Below are positions 43,148 to 60,173 of a stretch of 64,000 bases of DNA, piece by piece (position 1 is the stretch's first letter; each line of letters opens with the position of its first letter). This DNA is from Ramlibacter sp. (GTDB taxonomy: Bacteria; Pseudomonadota; Gammaproteobacteria; Burkholderiales; Burkholderiaceae_C). The notes beneath the pieces are model-generated. The model made no database searches, was not told the DNA's origin, and saw nothing but the letters and a program-made list of their open reading frames with translations. The translations under genes were made by a program, and so were the position numbers. The DNA lies in the NCBI GenBank assembly GCA_019635435.1, contig JAHBZM010000001.1:1-64000 (forward strand), read 5' to 3'.

Positions 43148-43831
43148 TCAGGCCGCGCTGCGTTTGCCGCGCGAGAGGTCCACGCCCAGTTGTTTGAGCT
43201 TGCGGTACAGGTGGGTGCGCTCCAGGCCGGTCTTTTCAGCCACGCGGGTCATGGAGCCGCCTTCCTTGGCCAGGTGGAATTCAAAGTACGACTTTTCAAA
43301 TTCGTCGCGCGCGTCGCGCAGCGGTTTGTCCAGTTCGAACAGCTGGCGGCCCTGCGGGCCCATCTCGACCACGGGCGGCAGGCTCTGGCCACCGGTCATG
43401 GCGGCTTCCACGGTGAGTTCGGTGGCCGCCATGGACGACGACGGCGCCAGCGCGGGCTTGCGGCCGCCCACGCGGGCCAGCCCGGCCTCCACGGCCTTGA
43501 GCAGCTTTTGCAGCGTGATGGGTTTTTCCAGGAACGACTGGGCGCCGATCTTGGTGGCCTCCACCGCGGTGTCAATGGTGGCGTGGCCGCTCATCATGAT
43601 CACGGGCATGCTGAGCAGGCCGGTGGTGGACCATTCCTTGAGCAGCGTGACGCCGTCGGTGTCGGGCATCCAGATGTCCAGCAGCACCAGGTCGGGCCGC
43701 GCCCGCGAGCGCGCGGCGCGGGCCTGCGCGGCGTTTTCTGCGAGTTCGACGTTGTGGCCTTCGTCGTTCAGGATTTCCGAGAGCAGGTCACGGATGCCCA
43801 GTTCGTCGTCCACCACCAGTATGTTTGCCAT
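43148..43831 (-). CDS. NtrX-like response regulator without AAA+ domain
   Basis: 227 residues. A receiver domain has the acidic pair D8/D9, phospho-acceptor D52 ('LVLLDIWMPDTDG') and the conserved lysine in 'SFLEKPITL'. After a linker, a Fis-type helix-turn-helix ends the protein ('MTRVAEKTGLERTHLYRKLKQLGV', about 193-216). It lacks the sigma-54-interacting AAA+ module of classical NtrX. It lies 41 bases after the NtrY-like kinase gene, its presumed partner. Confidence 0.88.
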   Translation of the reverse strand: MANILVVDDELGIRDLLSEILNDEGHNVELAENAAQARAARSRARPDLVLLDIWMPDTDGVTLLKEWSTTGLLSMPVIMMSGHATIDTAVEATKIGAQSFLEKPITLQKLLKAVEAGLARVGGRKPALAPSSSMAATELTVEAAMTGGQSLPPVVEMGPQGRQLFELDKPLRDARDEFEKSYFEFHLAKEGGSMTRVAEKTGLERTHLYRKLKQLGVDLSRGKRSAA

Positions 43832-43872
43832 CGTAGATGCGCTGTCCTGTAGGGTTCTTGGGAGCGGTGTTG

Positions 43873-46152
43873 TTAAGCCGCAACTGCGAATGATAGCGAT
43901 ACTTGCGCGCCCTGTATCGCGCCGTCCAAAACCCGGTTGGACAGGTCGATGCGCGCGCCATGTTCGTCGGCGATTTTTTTCACCACGGCCAGGCCCAGGC
44001 CGGTGCCCTTGGCCTTGGTGGTCACATAGGGTTCGAAGGCGCGTTTGAGGATGTGTTCGGGGAAGCCGGTGCCACTGTCCTGCACCAGCAGGCGCACCCG
44101 GCGCGTGGTGTCGTTCCAGCGGGTCTTGAGCGTGACCTCACGCACGGCGCAGCCCTCGGTGGCGTCCTGCGCGTTCTGCAGCAGGTTGTGGATGACCTGG
44201 CGCAGCTGCTGCGCATCGCCCAGTACCTTGGGGCAGGCAGGGTCCAGTTCCAGCAGCACGGGCACGGTGCCGGCCTGGCCGTTTTCGTCCTGGTACAGGT
44301 TGAGCACGTCGGCCACCAGGGCGTTGAGGTCCACCGGCTTGAGCTCGGCCGCGGGCAGGCGCGCGTAGTCGCGGAATTCATTGACCAGCCGCTTCATGGC
44401 GTCAACCTGGTCGACGATGGTCTTGACCGATTTGGTCAGCATGGCCTGCTCGGGTTCGGCCACCTTGCCGGTGAGCTTCATTTCCAGCCGCTCGGCCGAC
44501 AGCTGGATGGGCGTGAGCGGGTTCTTGATCTCATGGGCCAGGCGGCGCGCCACCTCGCCCCAGGCCTGGGCGCGCTGGGCCGAGACGATTTCTGAAATGT
44601 CGTCAAACACCAGCAGCCAGGCCGACTTGCCGGTGGCCGACGACGGCATCTCGGCGCCGCGGGCCACCAGGGTGATGACGTTGGCGGGCTGGCCGCCCGT
44701 GGGCTCGCCGCCCAGCTCAAACGACTGCTGCCAGTGGTCCAGCCCGTGTTCCTGGCGCTCGCGCAGGTATTCCTCGAACTGCTTTTGCACGCTGGCGGCA
44801 AAGGCCTCCAGCCCCGGCACGCTGGCCAGGGCCGCGCCTTCGTAAGCCGCCAGCGGCAGCCGCAGGATGCGGGTGGCGCCGGGGTTGGCCGTCTGGATCA
44901 CGCCTCGCGCATCGAGCACGATGACGCCGGCGGTGAGGTTGTCCAGGATGGTCTGCAGGTTGGCACGCGCGGCGCTGACCTGGTTCATGCTCTTGTCCAC
45001 CGCGGCGCGGGCATCGGCCAGCTGCTGGGTCATGTCGGCAAACGAGCGGGTGAGCCCGCCCAGCTCGTCCTTGCCCTGCAGCGCCAGCTTGGGGCTGAGG
45101 TCGCCCGCGGCCACCTCGCGCACGCCGGCGGCCAGCACCAGCAGCGGGCGCGCCAGCTGGTTGCCCAGCAGCACGGCGATCAGCACGGCGCCAAACACGG
45201 CCAGGAACAGGCTGAGCGTGAGCGTGCCGATGTACATGCGGCGCAAGCCGCCGCGGGCCAGCGCCCGCTCCTGGTACTCGCGGTTGGCCTCCTGCACGGC
45301 AATGGCATTGGCCACCAGCGTGGGCGGCAGGCTTTGCGTGACCTGCAGGAAGCGCGGCTCCTCGAGCAGGCCCAGGCTGGTGGGCGCCACCACGGCCAGC
45401 GCCTTGATGCGGGCATTGGCGACCGAGCTCAGGCCCGGGTCGTCCAGGCCTTCGATGACCGCCACGGCGCGCTGGGCGCGGGCGTTGCGCAGCTGCTGGG
45501 GTGGCGGGCGTTCGGGGTTGATGATGAAGCGCGACTGGCCGGCGCTGGCGATCAGCTGGCCGGTGTGGGTCCACAGCACCACATCGGTGGCGCCAAACTG
45601 GTCGCGCAGGCGCTCCAGCACCACGCCGGCCGCGGCGTCGGGCACATCGGTGAGCTGGCTGGTCGCGGCGCGGGTCTTGTTGGCCAGCTCGTTGGCCAGG
45701 GTGTCGAGCGTGGCGCGGCCCAGGCTCAGGCCGGCGTCCAGCGCGCCTTCGACCTTGACGTCAAACCAGCTCTCGATCGAGCGCGAGACGAACTGGTAAG
45801 AGACCACGTAGATCAGCACCCCCGGCGCAAAGCCCACCAGCGCAAAGATGGCCGCGAGCTTGACCAGCAGCCGGCTGCCGAACTTGCCGCGGCGCAGCCG
45901 CAGCAGCAGGCGCGCCACGACCCAGAGGATGACCACCAGCAGCACGGCCGCCACGATCACGTTGATGACCAGCAGCCGCCCGTAGTTGCGCTCGTAGAGC
46001 TCGCGGTTGTTGGTGGCCAGGGTGAGCAGGAAGATCAGCATCACGCCGATCAGCGCCATGGCGGCCACGCCAATGCCCACGGCCCAGCGCACGGCGCGCG
46101 AGTTGTGCAGCGAGAACCGGCTGGCGGCCTCGTCGACCGAGGGCTCGCTCAC
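43873..46152 (-). CDS. NtrY-like sensor histidine kinase
   Basis: 759 residues. Three closely spaced N-terminal membrane helices (about 20-50, 60-85, 95-120) are followed by a periplasmic domain, a fourth helix ('IGTLTLSLFLAVFGAVLIAVLLGNQLARPL'), then HAMP, PAS, HisKA with 'RRLAHEIKNPLTPIQLSAERL' (phospho-histidine) and HATPase with 'DSGTGFPEHILKRAFEPYVTTKAKGTGLGLAVVKKI'. This matches the NtrY family, which senses nitrogen or redox status in other bacteria. It overlaps the DUF4390 gene by four bases. Confidence 0.9.
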   Translation of the reverse strand: MSEPSVDEAASRFSLHNSRAVRWAVGIGVAAMALIGVMLIFLLTLATNNRELYERNYGRLLVINVIVAAVLLVVILWVVARLLLRLRRGKFGSRLLVKLAAIFALVGFAPGVLIYVVSYQFVSRSIESWFDVKVEGALDAGLSLGRATLDTLANELANKTRAATSQLTDVPDAAAGVVLERLRDQFGATDVVLWTHTGQLIASAGQSRFIINPERPPPQQLRNARAQRAVAVIEGLDDPGLSSVANARIKALAVVAPTSLGLLEEPRFLQVTQSLPPTLVANAIAVQEANREYQERALARGGLRRMYIGTLTLSLFLAVFGAVLIAVLLGNQLARPLLVLAAGVREVAAGDLSPKLALQGKDELGGLTRSFADMTQQLADARAAVDKSMNQVSAARANLQTILDNLTAGVIVLDARGVIQTANPGATRILRLPLAAYEGAALASVPGLEAFAASVQKQFEEYLRERQEHGLDHWQQSFELGGEPTGGQPANVITLVARGAEMPSSATGKSAWLLVFDDISEIVSAQRAQAWGEVARRLAHEIKNPLTPIQLSAERLEMKLTGKVAEPEQAMLTKSVKTIVDQVDAMKRLVNEFRDYARLPAAELKPVDLNALVADVLNLYQDENGQAGTVPVLLELDPACPKVLGDAQQLRQVIHNLLQNAQDATEGCAVREVTLKTRWNDTTRRVRLLVQDSGTGFPEHILKRAFEPYVTTKAKGTGLGLAVVKKIADEHGARIDLSNRVLDGAIQGAQVSLSFAVAA

Positions 46153-46811
46153 GGCACGCTCTCGACCGTGAGCCGCTGGTTGCGGCTGGCGGCAATGCGC
46201 CAGTCGGGCTGGCCCACGGCGCCGATCTGGAACGGCCGCGGCAGCTGCGACACATCCAGCCGGAACCGGAAGTCGACGTTGTGGCGCGACTCGGGTTCGA
46301 TGTCGGCCGCGTCGGCGATCTTCCAGCGCGAGACCCGCTGGATCACGGCCAGCGCCTCTTCGAGCGAGTCGAAGTTCTGGCCCAGCGTGACCCCCAGGCC
46401 CGAGTTGCTGATGGCGCCGGGCGCCACATGCAGCCGCCAGCGGCGGGTGAGCGGCTGGTACGACAGGCGCATGTGCCGCACGGTGGTGGACAGCTTCTTG
46501 TCGTACCAGTACCAGCGGTCGCGGAAGACCTCGGCCTCGGCCACGAAGTACATCGAGATGCCCTTGAGCAGCGCGTCCTGCACCACCGCGGGCAGCTCGA
46601 ACTTGACGCTGGCCGAGAGAAACACGCCGTCTTCGGTGCGCTCCAGCCGCATCTGCGAGATTTCGGTCGGCACGTCGGCCCGCGCCAGCCCGGCCGACGC
46701 GAGCAACAGCCCCGCCAGGGCCAGGCGCGCAGCCCGCTCAAGACCCTGGCTGAGCCTGACGAGGCGGCATGCGTTTTTCCAGCAGTGCGTAAAAAAAGCC
46801 GTCGTGGTCAC
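46149..46811 (-). CDS. DUF4390 domain protein, exported
   Basis: 220 residues. A signal sequence ends near 'ASAGLARA', then 'DVPTEISQMRLERTEDGVFLSASVKFELPAVVQDALLKGISMYFVAEAEV' is the DUF4390 core. The function is unknown; the family commonly sits between rsmB and ntrY in betaproteobacteria. The start overlaps rsmB by 74 bases, so the long N-terminus before the signal helix could be over-predicted, but no better start was seen. Confidence 0.82.
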   Translation of the reverse strand: MTTTAFFTHCWKNACRLVRLSQGLERAARLALAGLLLASAGLARADVPTEISQMRLERTEDGVFLSASVKFELPAVVQDALLKGISMYFVAEAEVFRDRWYWYDKKLSTTVRHMRLSYQPLTRRWRLHVAPGAISNSGLGVTLGQNFDSLEEALAVIQRVSRWKIADAADIEPESRHNVDFRFRLDVSQLPRPFQIGAVGQPDWRIAASRNQRLTVESVP

Positions 46812-48087
46812 TCTGCAGATTGTCCGGGACGGAGTTGGCGTTTGCCCCGGTTTGGGGCATTAAATGGCCGGGCGATGGCAGCAATAAGGCCTCGGTGTTG
46901 TGTGCAACAAACGTTTGAATCTGCACATCGCCCTCCTCGCGGAACACCGAGCAGGTGCAGTACAGCAGGCGGCCCCCGGGTTTGAGCAGCGGCCACAGCG
47001 TCTTGAGCAGCCGCGCCTGGATGGCGGCGAGCTGCGCCACATCGCTCTCGCGGCGCAGCCAGCGCACGTCGGGATGGCGCCGCACGATGCCCGAGGCAGT
47101 GCAGGGCGCGTCCAGCAGGATGGCGTCAAACAGCTCGCCGTCCCACCAGTCCGCGGGCCGGGCGGCATCGGCCGCCAGCACGCGGGCCTGCAGGCCCAGG
47201 CGCTGCAGGGTGTCATGGATGCGCTCGCAGCGCGCGGGGTCGATGTCCAGCGCGGTCACATCGGCATCGGCCAGCTCCAGCAGGTGCGCGGTCTTGCCGC
47301 CCGGCGCGGCGCAGGCGTCGAGGATGCGCGGGCGCGCGCCGGCCTGCAGCCCGCCCAGCAGCAGGGGCGCAGCCTGCTGGGCCGCCGCATCCTGCACCGA
47401 GAAAAAGCCGTCCGCAAAACCCGGCAACTCCTGGACCGGCCGCGCACGCGCCAGCACCAGGCCCTGCTCACCGGCCCGCTCTGCTACTAAATTCATAGCT
47501 GCCAGTGACCGCTGGTATTGGACTCCAGCCACTTTTCGCTGATTAACACGCAGTGTCATGGGCGCGGGCGTGTTGTTGGCCCGCAAAATGGCCTGCCACT
47601 GCGTGGGGTGGTCCTTGCGCACACGGTCGATCCACCAGCGCGGGTGGTTCCACTGGGCCACGGGGTCCGGGTCGGTGGCGGCCACCAGGGCGTCACGCTC
47701 GCGCAGGAAGCGCCGCAGGCAGGCATTGATGAAGCCCGCCTGGGCCCGGGTGCCCACGCCCTGCTTGGCGGCCTCCACCGTCTGGTTGACCAGGGTGAAC
47801 ACCTCGTAGGGGGCCTGCGCCGCGTCCCAGGCCAGTGCCAGCGCCGTGCCCAGCAGCGCATCGGCCGCGGGCGGCGGCGCGCGCCGGGCCAGCTGGCGGC
47901 GCAGCGCGTCGGCCCGGCCCAGCTGGCGCAGCACCTGGAAGGCCAGGGCCTGCACCCCGGGGCGCAGGCCCGCGTCCACCGCCGCCAGCGCGGCCGTGCC
48001 CGACTGGCCCGCGCGCACGGCCGCCAGCACGCCGGCCGTGGCCTGGAGTTGCCGCCACAGCGGAATGGGCGCGGCGTTCATGCGCAT
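46738..48087 (-). CDS. rsmB: 16S rRNA (cytosine-967-C5)-methyltransferase RsmB
   Basis: 449 residues. A NusB-like RNA-binding domain (about 15-140) is followed by a Rossmann methyltransferase with the SAM site 'ILDACAAPGGKTAHLLEL', the motif 'LLDAPCTASGIVRRHPDVRW' and 'LLYCTCSVFREEGDVQ' with the catalytic cysteine. It methylates C967 of 16S rRNA. Repeat copy 8 is read in frame near residues 184-202 ('KVAGVQYQRSLAAMNLVAE'). The ATG shares a base with the upstream stop (TGATG). Confidence 0.93.
   Translation of the reverse strand: MRMNAAPIPLWRQLQATAGVLAAVRAGQSGTAALAAVDAGLRPGVQALAFQVLRQLGRADALRRQLARRAPPPAADALLGTALALAWDAAQAPYEVFTLVNQTVEAAKQGVGTRAQAGFINACLRRFLRERDALVAATDPDPVAQWNHPRWWIDRVRKDHPTQWQAILRANNTPAPMTLRVNQRKVAGVQYQRSLAAMNLVAERAGEQGLVLARARPVQELPGFADGFFSVQDAAAQQAAPLLLGGLQAGARPRILDACAAPGGKTAHLLELADADVTALDIDPARCERIHDTLQRLGLQARVLAADAARPADWWDGELFDAILLDAPCTASGIVRRHPDVRWLRRESDVAQLAAIQARLLKTLWPLLKPGGRLLYCTCSVFREEGDVQIQTFVAHNTEALLLPSPGHLMPQTGANANSVPDNLQSDHDGFFYALLEKRMPPRQAQPGS
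47483..47537 (+). repeat. 55-bp dispersed palindromic element, copy 8
   Basis: GCTACTAAATTCATAGC, AGTGACCG, TGGACTCCAGCC, ends TTTTC. Antisense to rsmB and read through in frame. Arms AGTG...CACT and CTGG...CCAG can pair. Confidence 0.88.
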
Positions 48088-49361
48088 CAGCCCAGGGTGT
48101 CGGCCCAGATGTTGCGCGCCCAGTCCATGGCGTACACGCCTTCGAGTTCACTGGGCGCCGCGCTCAGGCCCCCGGCATCGTGCACGGGCAGGAAGGTCTT
48201 TTGCGCGGCGTCGTAGGCATGCACGCTGGCCACGTGCACCGCGCGCTGGTCATCGACAAAGCTGTAGCAGGTGTTGCTGAGCATGGGGGCCGGGTTCACC
48301 TCCCAGCCCGACAGCCGGGCCACGATGGCGGCGGCGGCCACCTTGCCCTGGCTGTTGGCCATGTGGCCGCTCTTGGGCATGGCTGGCGCCACCTGGATGG
48401 CGTCGCCCAGCACATGCACGTCGGGCGCGGCGGTGGACTCGAAGGTCTGGTAGTCCACGCCGCACCAGCGCTGGTCGGCCATGTTGTTGAGCCCGGCCTG
48501 CACCGCGATCAGGCCGGCGCGCATGGGCGGCAGCGCATTGATCACGTCGGCGCGCACGTCGTCCTGCACGTCAAAACCCATCACGCCCGTGGCGGCATCC
48601 ACGGCCACGGCGTTGTGCTGGGGGCGGTATTCGACCATGCCCGGGTACAGCTCGGCCCAGGCCCGGCGGAACAAGGCCCCCTTGGAGGTGATGTCGGGGT
48701 TGGCGTCCAGGACCAGCACCTTGCTGCGCGGCTTGGCCTGCTTGAAGTACCACGCCACCTGGCAGGCCCGTTCGTAGGGGCCGGGCGGGCAGCGGTAAGG
48801 CGCCTCGGGGATGGTGATGGCGAACACGCCACCATCGGGCATGGCCTCGAGCTGGCGGCGCAGCGCAGCCGTTTCGGGGCCCGCGCTCCAGGCCTGCAGG
48901 ATGCGGCCCGCCGCCTGCGCCTGCGGCAGGCCGGCCACCTTGGCGTATTGCAGTTCGACGCCGGGCGACACCACCAGCTTGTCATAGGGAAGGACCGCGC
49001 CGCCGTCCAGCGTGACCCGGCGCCGCACCGTGTCCACCGCGCTCGCCCGGTCGCGGACCACGTTCACGCCGTGGTGCCGGCTGAGTCCGGTGTAGGGCGT
49101 GGTGATGTCGGCCATGCCCTTGCTGCCACCCAGCACGAGGTTGGACATCGGGCAGGAGACAAAGGCCGGGTCGGGCTCGACCAGGGTCACGTCCATGCGG
49201 TAGTCGGACAGCAGGCGCACGTACTTGGCGGCCGTGGCGCCGCCATAGCCGCCGCCAATGACCACCACCCGGGCCCGCGCGGCGGGCGGGCGGGCGGCGC
49301 AGGCGCCCAGCCCGAGCAGACCCAGGGCAGCGGCGGATGACAACAGGGTGCGTCTTTGCAT
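48087..49361 (-). CDS. FccB-like sulfide dehydrogenase flavoprotein subunit
   Basis: 424 residues. The N-terminus MQRRTLLSSAAALGLLGLGAC looks like a twin-arginine-type signal with a lipobox-like cysteine (C21), so it should work in the periplasm. The FAD site VVVIGGGYGG is at 33-41. Further family signs are 'AFVSCPMSNLVLGG', 'PPGPYERACQVAWYFKQ' and 'SNTCYSFV'. Flavocytochrome c oxidises sulfide and passes electrons to its cytochrome subunit, here the gene 10 bases upstream. The chosen start removes an implausible 21-residue extension. Confidence 0.85.
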   Translation of the reverse strand: MQRRTLLSSAAALGLLGLGACAARPPAARARVVVIGGGYGGATAAKYVRLLSDYRMDVTLVEPDPAFVSCPMSNLVLGGSKGMADITTPYTGLSRHHGVNVVRDRASAVDTVRRRVTLDGGAVLPYDKLVVSPGVELQYAKVAGLPQAQAAGRILQAWSAGPETAALRRQLEAMPDGGVFAITIPEAPYRCPPGPYERACQVAWYFKQAKPRSKVLVLDANPDITSKGALFRRAWAELYPGMVEYRPQHNAVAVDAATGVMGFDVQDDVRADVINALPPMRAGLIAVQAGLNNMADQRWCGVDYQTFESTAAPDVHVLGDAIQVAPAMPKSGHMANSQGKVAAAAIVARLSGWEVNPAPMLSNTCYSFVDDQRAVHVASVHAYDAAQKTFLPVHDAGGLSAAPSELEGVYAMDWARNIWADTLG

Positions 49362-49371
49362 GGGGCGTTCC

Positions 49372-49722
49372 TCAGCGCGCGGGCTGGCGGGCAAAGTAGC
49401 CGGCGATCTGCGTGATCTGCGCATCGCTGTAGCCCTTGCTGAGCTGGTGCATCACGGTGGCCGGCCGGGTGCCGTCGCGGAACGCCCGCAGCTGCTGGAC
49501 CATCACCTCGGCCGGCAGCCCCGCGAGGCCGGGCAGGCGGGAGCCTTCGGCCACCCTCCCCTGCGTGCCATGGCAGGCGGCGCAGGTGGCCGCCAGGCCG
49601 CGAAGCTGCAACTCGGCGGCCGTTTGCGCCGCAGCCGGGCCCGCGAAGCCACCGGCCAGCACCAGCAGGTGCGCGGCCAGCAGGCGCCAGATGTTTGGGG
49701 AAACAGGTTCCATCGGGTTCAC
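49372..49722 (-). CDS. Periplasmic cytochrome c, FccA-like
   Basis: 116 residues. Signal peptide ('LLAAHLLVLAGGFAGPAAAQ') and a single haem site CAACH at 47-51. 'TRPATVMHQLSKGYSDAQITQIAGYFA' likely supplies the methionine ligand. It resembles class I cytochromes c paired with FccB flavoproteins and should receive electrons from it. It overlaps the LemA-like gene by four bases. Confidence 0.85.
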   Translation of the reverse strand: MNPMEPVSPNIWRLLAAHLLVLAGGFAGPAAAQTAAELQLRGLAATCAACHGTQGRVAEGSRLPGLAGLPAEVMVQQLRAFRDGTRPATVMHQLSKGYSDAQITQIAGYFARQPAR

Positions 49723-50279
49723 AGCGTGCTGGCCGGTTTGAAGCTGAACAGCCAGGCCAGCAGCACGGCCGGGAACTGGGCAATGGCGAAGTTGTAGCGC
49801 GTCACGGCGTCATTGAAGCGGGCCTGGGCCTTGGCGGTTTCATGCATCAGGGCCTGCCAGCGCGCGGTCACGGTCTCGGGCACGGGGGCGCCCGCCAGGT
49901 CGTGGGCCTCGGCCTCAACCCGTTGCCAGGCCATGACGAGCACGTCCTGGGCGGCGGCCAGGGCCGCGCCCGCGCCCGCGTCCAGCGGGTGCGGCCGCAA
50001 GGCCGCGAGCGACGCGGCAAACTGGCTGGCGGCGCCGCGCAGGCCGGCCCACAGCTGGGTCAGGTCGTCCATCAGGTCGCCGGGCTGGGTGAGCTGCGAC
50101 GGCCGCATGGTGTCGGGCAGGCTGGCATGCACCAGCTCGATCTGGCGGGTCCAGTGCTCGTCCAGCACGGCAAAGGCGGCATTGGCTTCGGCGCGCAGGC
50201 GCACCAGCCGGTTGTAGGCACCCACCGACCAGAACAGCAGGAGCGCAGCGCCGCACCACAGCACCAGGGACACCGTCAT
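49719..50279 (-). CDS. LemA family protein
   Basis: 186 residues. An N-terminal membrane helix ('SLVLWCGAALLLFWSVGAYNRLVRLRAEANAAFAVLDEHW') leads into a long helical domain ending 'RFNDAVTRYNFAIAQFPAVLLAWLFSFKPASTL', the typical LemA C-terminus. The LemA role is unclear, linked to envelope stress or surface processes in some bacteria. It is the first gene of the seven-gene leftward run ending at the NtrX-like regulator. Confidence 0.85.
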   Translation of the reverse strand: MTVSLVLWCGAALLLFWSVGAYNRLVRLRAEANAAFAVLDEHWTRQIELVHASLPDTMRPSQLTQPGDLMDDLTQLWAGLRGAASQFAASLAALRPHPLDAGAGAALAAAQDVLVMAWQRVEAEAHDLAGAPVPETVTARWQALMHETAKAQARFNDAVTRYNFAIAQFPAVLLAWLFSFKPASTL

Positions 50280-50330
50280 CGGTGCTCTCCACGGGCCAGG
50301 CAAAAGACAGGGGTCATGGGCCGACTATAA

Positions 50331-50372
50331 AGAAAAAGCGCCTCATGCCCCCGGTGAAAGGGCATGAGGCGC
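50331..50372 (-). terminator. rpoC terminator
   Basis: Read leftward: GCGCCTCATGCCC - 9-base loop - GGGCATGAGGCGC followed by TTTTTCTTT. A perfect 13-bp stem, 21 bases after the rpoC stop, closing the ribosomal/RNA polymerase operon. Confidence 0.95.
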
Positions 50373-50392
50373 TATCAGTTTGCTAGCAGCGG

Positions 50393-54616
<4,224 letters not shown>

Positions 54617-54635
54617 GTGACTCTATCCCTTCAAA

Positions 54636-58748
<4,113 letters not shown>

Positions 58749-58900
58749 TAGATCTTCTCCACGGGCTTGAGAGGTCTTCAGCAACTGTCGCGTCGGTCTC
58801 GACGATCTTGGCGGGTTGGCCACTACCAACCATGGCGGACGGCCGCGCATTGCACACGGCCCGTACCAAGGCATCTTCTGCAGTCGGGGTCAGAAGACAC

Positions 58901-58926
58901 AAAAAAACATCGTTGGCAACGGTGTT
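58901..58926 (-). terminator. Partial terminator between rplL and rpoB
   Basis: Read leftward: ACACCGTT - GCC - AACGATGT, with one mismatch, followed by seven T residues. A weak intrinsic terminator that could lower rpoBC transcription relative to rplJL, as known at this place in Escherichia coli. Confidence 0.6.
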
Positions 58927-58981
58927 TTTTGGTGCGCTCTGTAAGCACCAAAGGCTGGAGACCCCTGGGGGCACTCCAGCC
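58927..58981 (-). promoter_or_regulatory. Stacked hairpins downstream of rplL
   Basis: Two stems precede the weak terminator: GGCTGGAG...CTCCAGCC (58953-58981) with an inner CCCC/GGGG pairing, and TTTGGTGC...GCACCAAA (about 58929-58952). They could be RNase processing sites separating rplL and rpoB messages. Confidence 0.5.
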
Positions 58982-58998
58982 TTCTGAGGGGAACCCAA

Positions 58999-59373
<375 letters not shown>

Positions 59374-59411
59374 TTTGATTTCCTAAATAAGTTGGGTTCC
59401 TGCCGGGCCGA

Positions 59412-59945
59412 TCAGGCGGCGGCGGGTTCAGGGGCTGCCTCGGGAGCGGCTTCAGCGCCACCACCCTTTTTCGCTGCCAATGCGCCAAGCACCACGGCGG
59501 TGCGCGAGATGGGCGACATCAACAGGCCACAAAGCTGAGCCAGCAACACGTCCTTGGAGGGAATGTTGGCCAGCTGTTTCACACCGTTGACATCCAGGGC
59601 CTTGCCCGCGAATGCGCCACCGCGAATCACCAGCTTGTCGTTGGTTTTCGCGAAGTCGGCCACCACCTTGGCGGCGGCCACAGCATCCACAGAGAAGCCA
59701 TAGATCAGCGGACCGGTCATCTGGTCACCGACGACTTCAAACGCGCTCCCTGCGACAGCACGGCGAGCCAGGGTGTTTTTCAACACGCTCAGGTTCACGC
59801 CCTTGCTGCGCGCATCGTTACGCAGTCTGGTCATGTCAGCGACCGTGATGCCGCGGTATTCCGCCATCACCAGCGTTTGAGCTTTTGCGGCGAGGCCGGT
59901 CACTTCTTCAATGACCGCTTCTTTCTCACTGCGATTCAGACTCAA
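59412..59945 (-). CDS. rplJ: Ribosomal protein L10
   Basis: 177 residues starting at a TTG codon; AAAGGAG seven bases upstream supports it, and no ATG fits the conserved N-terminus SLNRSEKEAVIEEV. Conserved 'AQTLVMAEYRGITVADMTRLRNDARSKGVNLSVLKNTLARRA' follows, and the C-terminus is an Ala/Glu tail that anchors L7/L12 dimers. Expression is likely controlled by L10 binding to its own leader RNA just upstream. Confidence 0.96.
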   Translation of the reverse strand: MSLNRSEKEAVIEEVTGLAAKAQTLVMAEYRGITVADMTRLRNDARSKGVNLSVLKNTLARRAVAGSAFEVVGDQMTGPLIYGFSVDAVAAAKVVADFAKTNDKLVIRGGAFAGKALDVNGVKQLANIPSKDVLLAQLCGLLMSPISRTAVVLGALAAKKGGGAEAAPEAAPEPAAA

Positions 59946-60173
59946 GGTCTACTCCTTTTAAAGTGCCGTCGGGTCCGGGGACCTTTCAGCACGCCTTCTT
60001 GCAGCGACCAACTGTTTTCCGAAATCTTGCAATTCCATCTTCAGCGGGATCGCCATCTGCGTTGGCTGGGCACCGGGGCGAACCCCGGGGCTGGTCAATT
60101 AAGCGGATCGCTCCGCACCAACGGTCTTGGATGGCTCGCCGGCTTGCACCGGCGACCCACCATTCCTCTGCGA
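59946..60173 (-). promoter_or_regulatory. rplJ leader, probable L10 autoregulatory region
   Basis: 228 bases between rplA and rplJ, too long for a simple spacer in this packed operon. It holds stable stems, including TCGCCGG...CCGGCGA (60136-60155) and CCGGGG-TTCG-CCCCGG (60073-60088). In other bacteria the same place carries the L10(L7/L12)4 binding site. The match here is by position and structure, not by a scored model. Confidence 0.55.
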
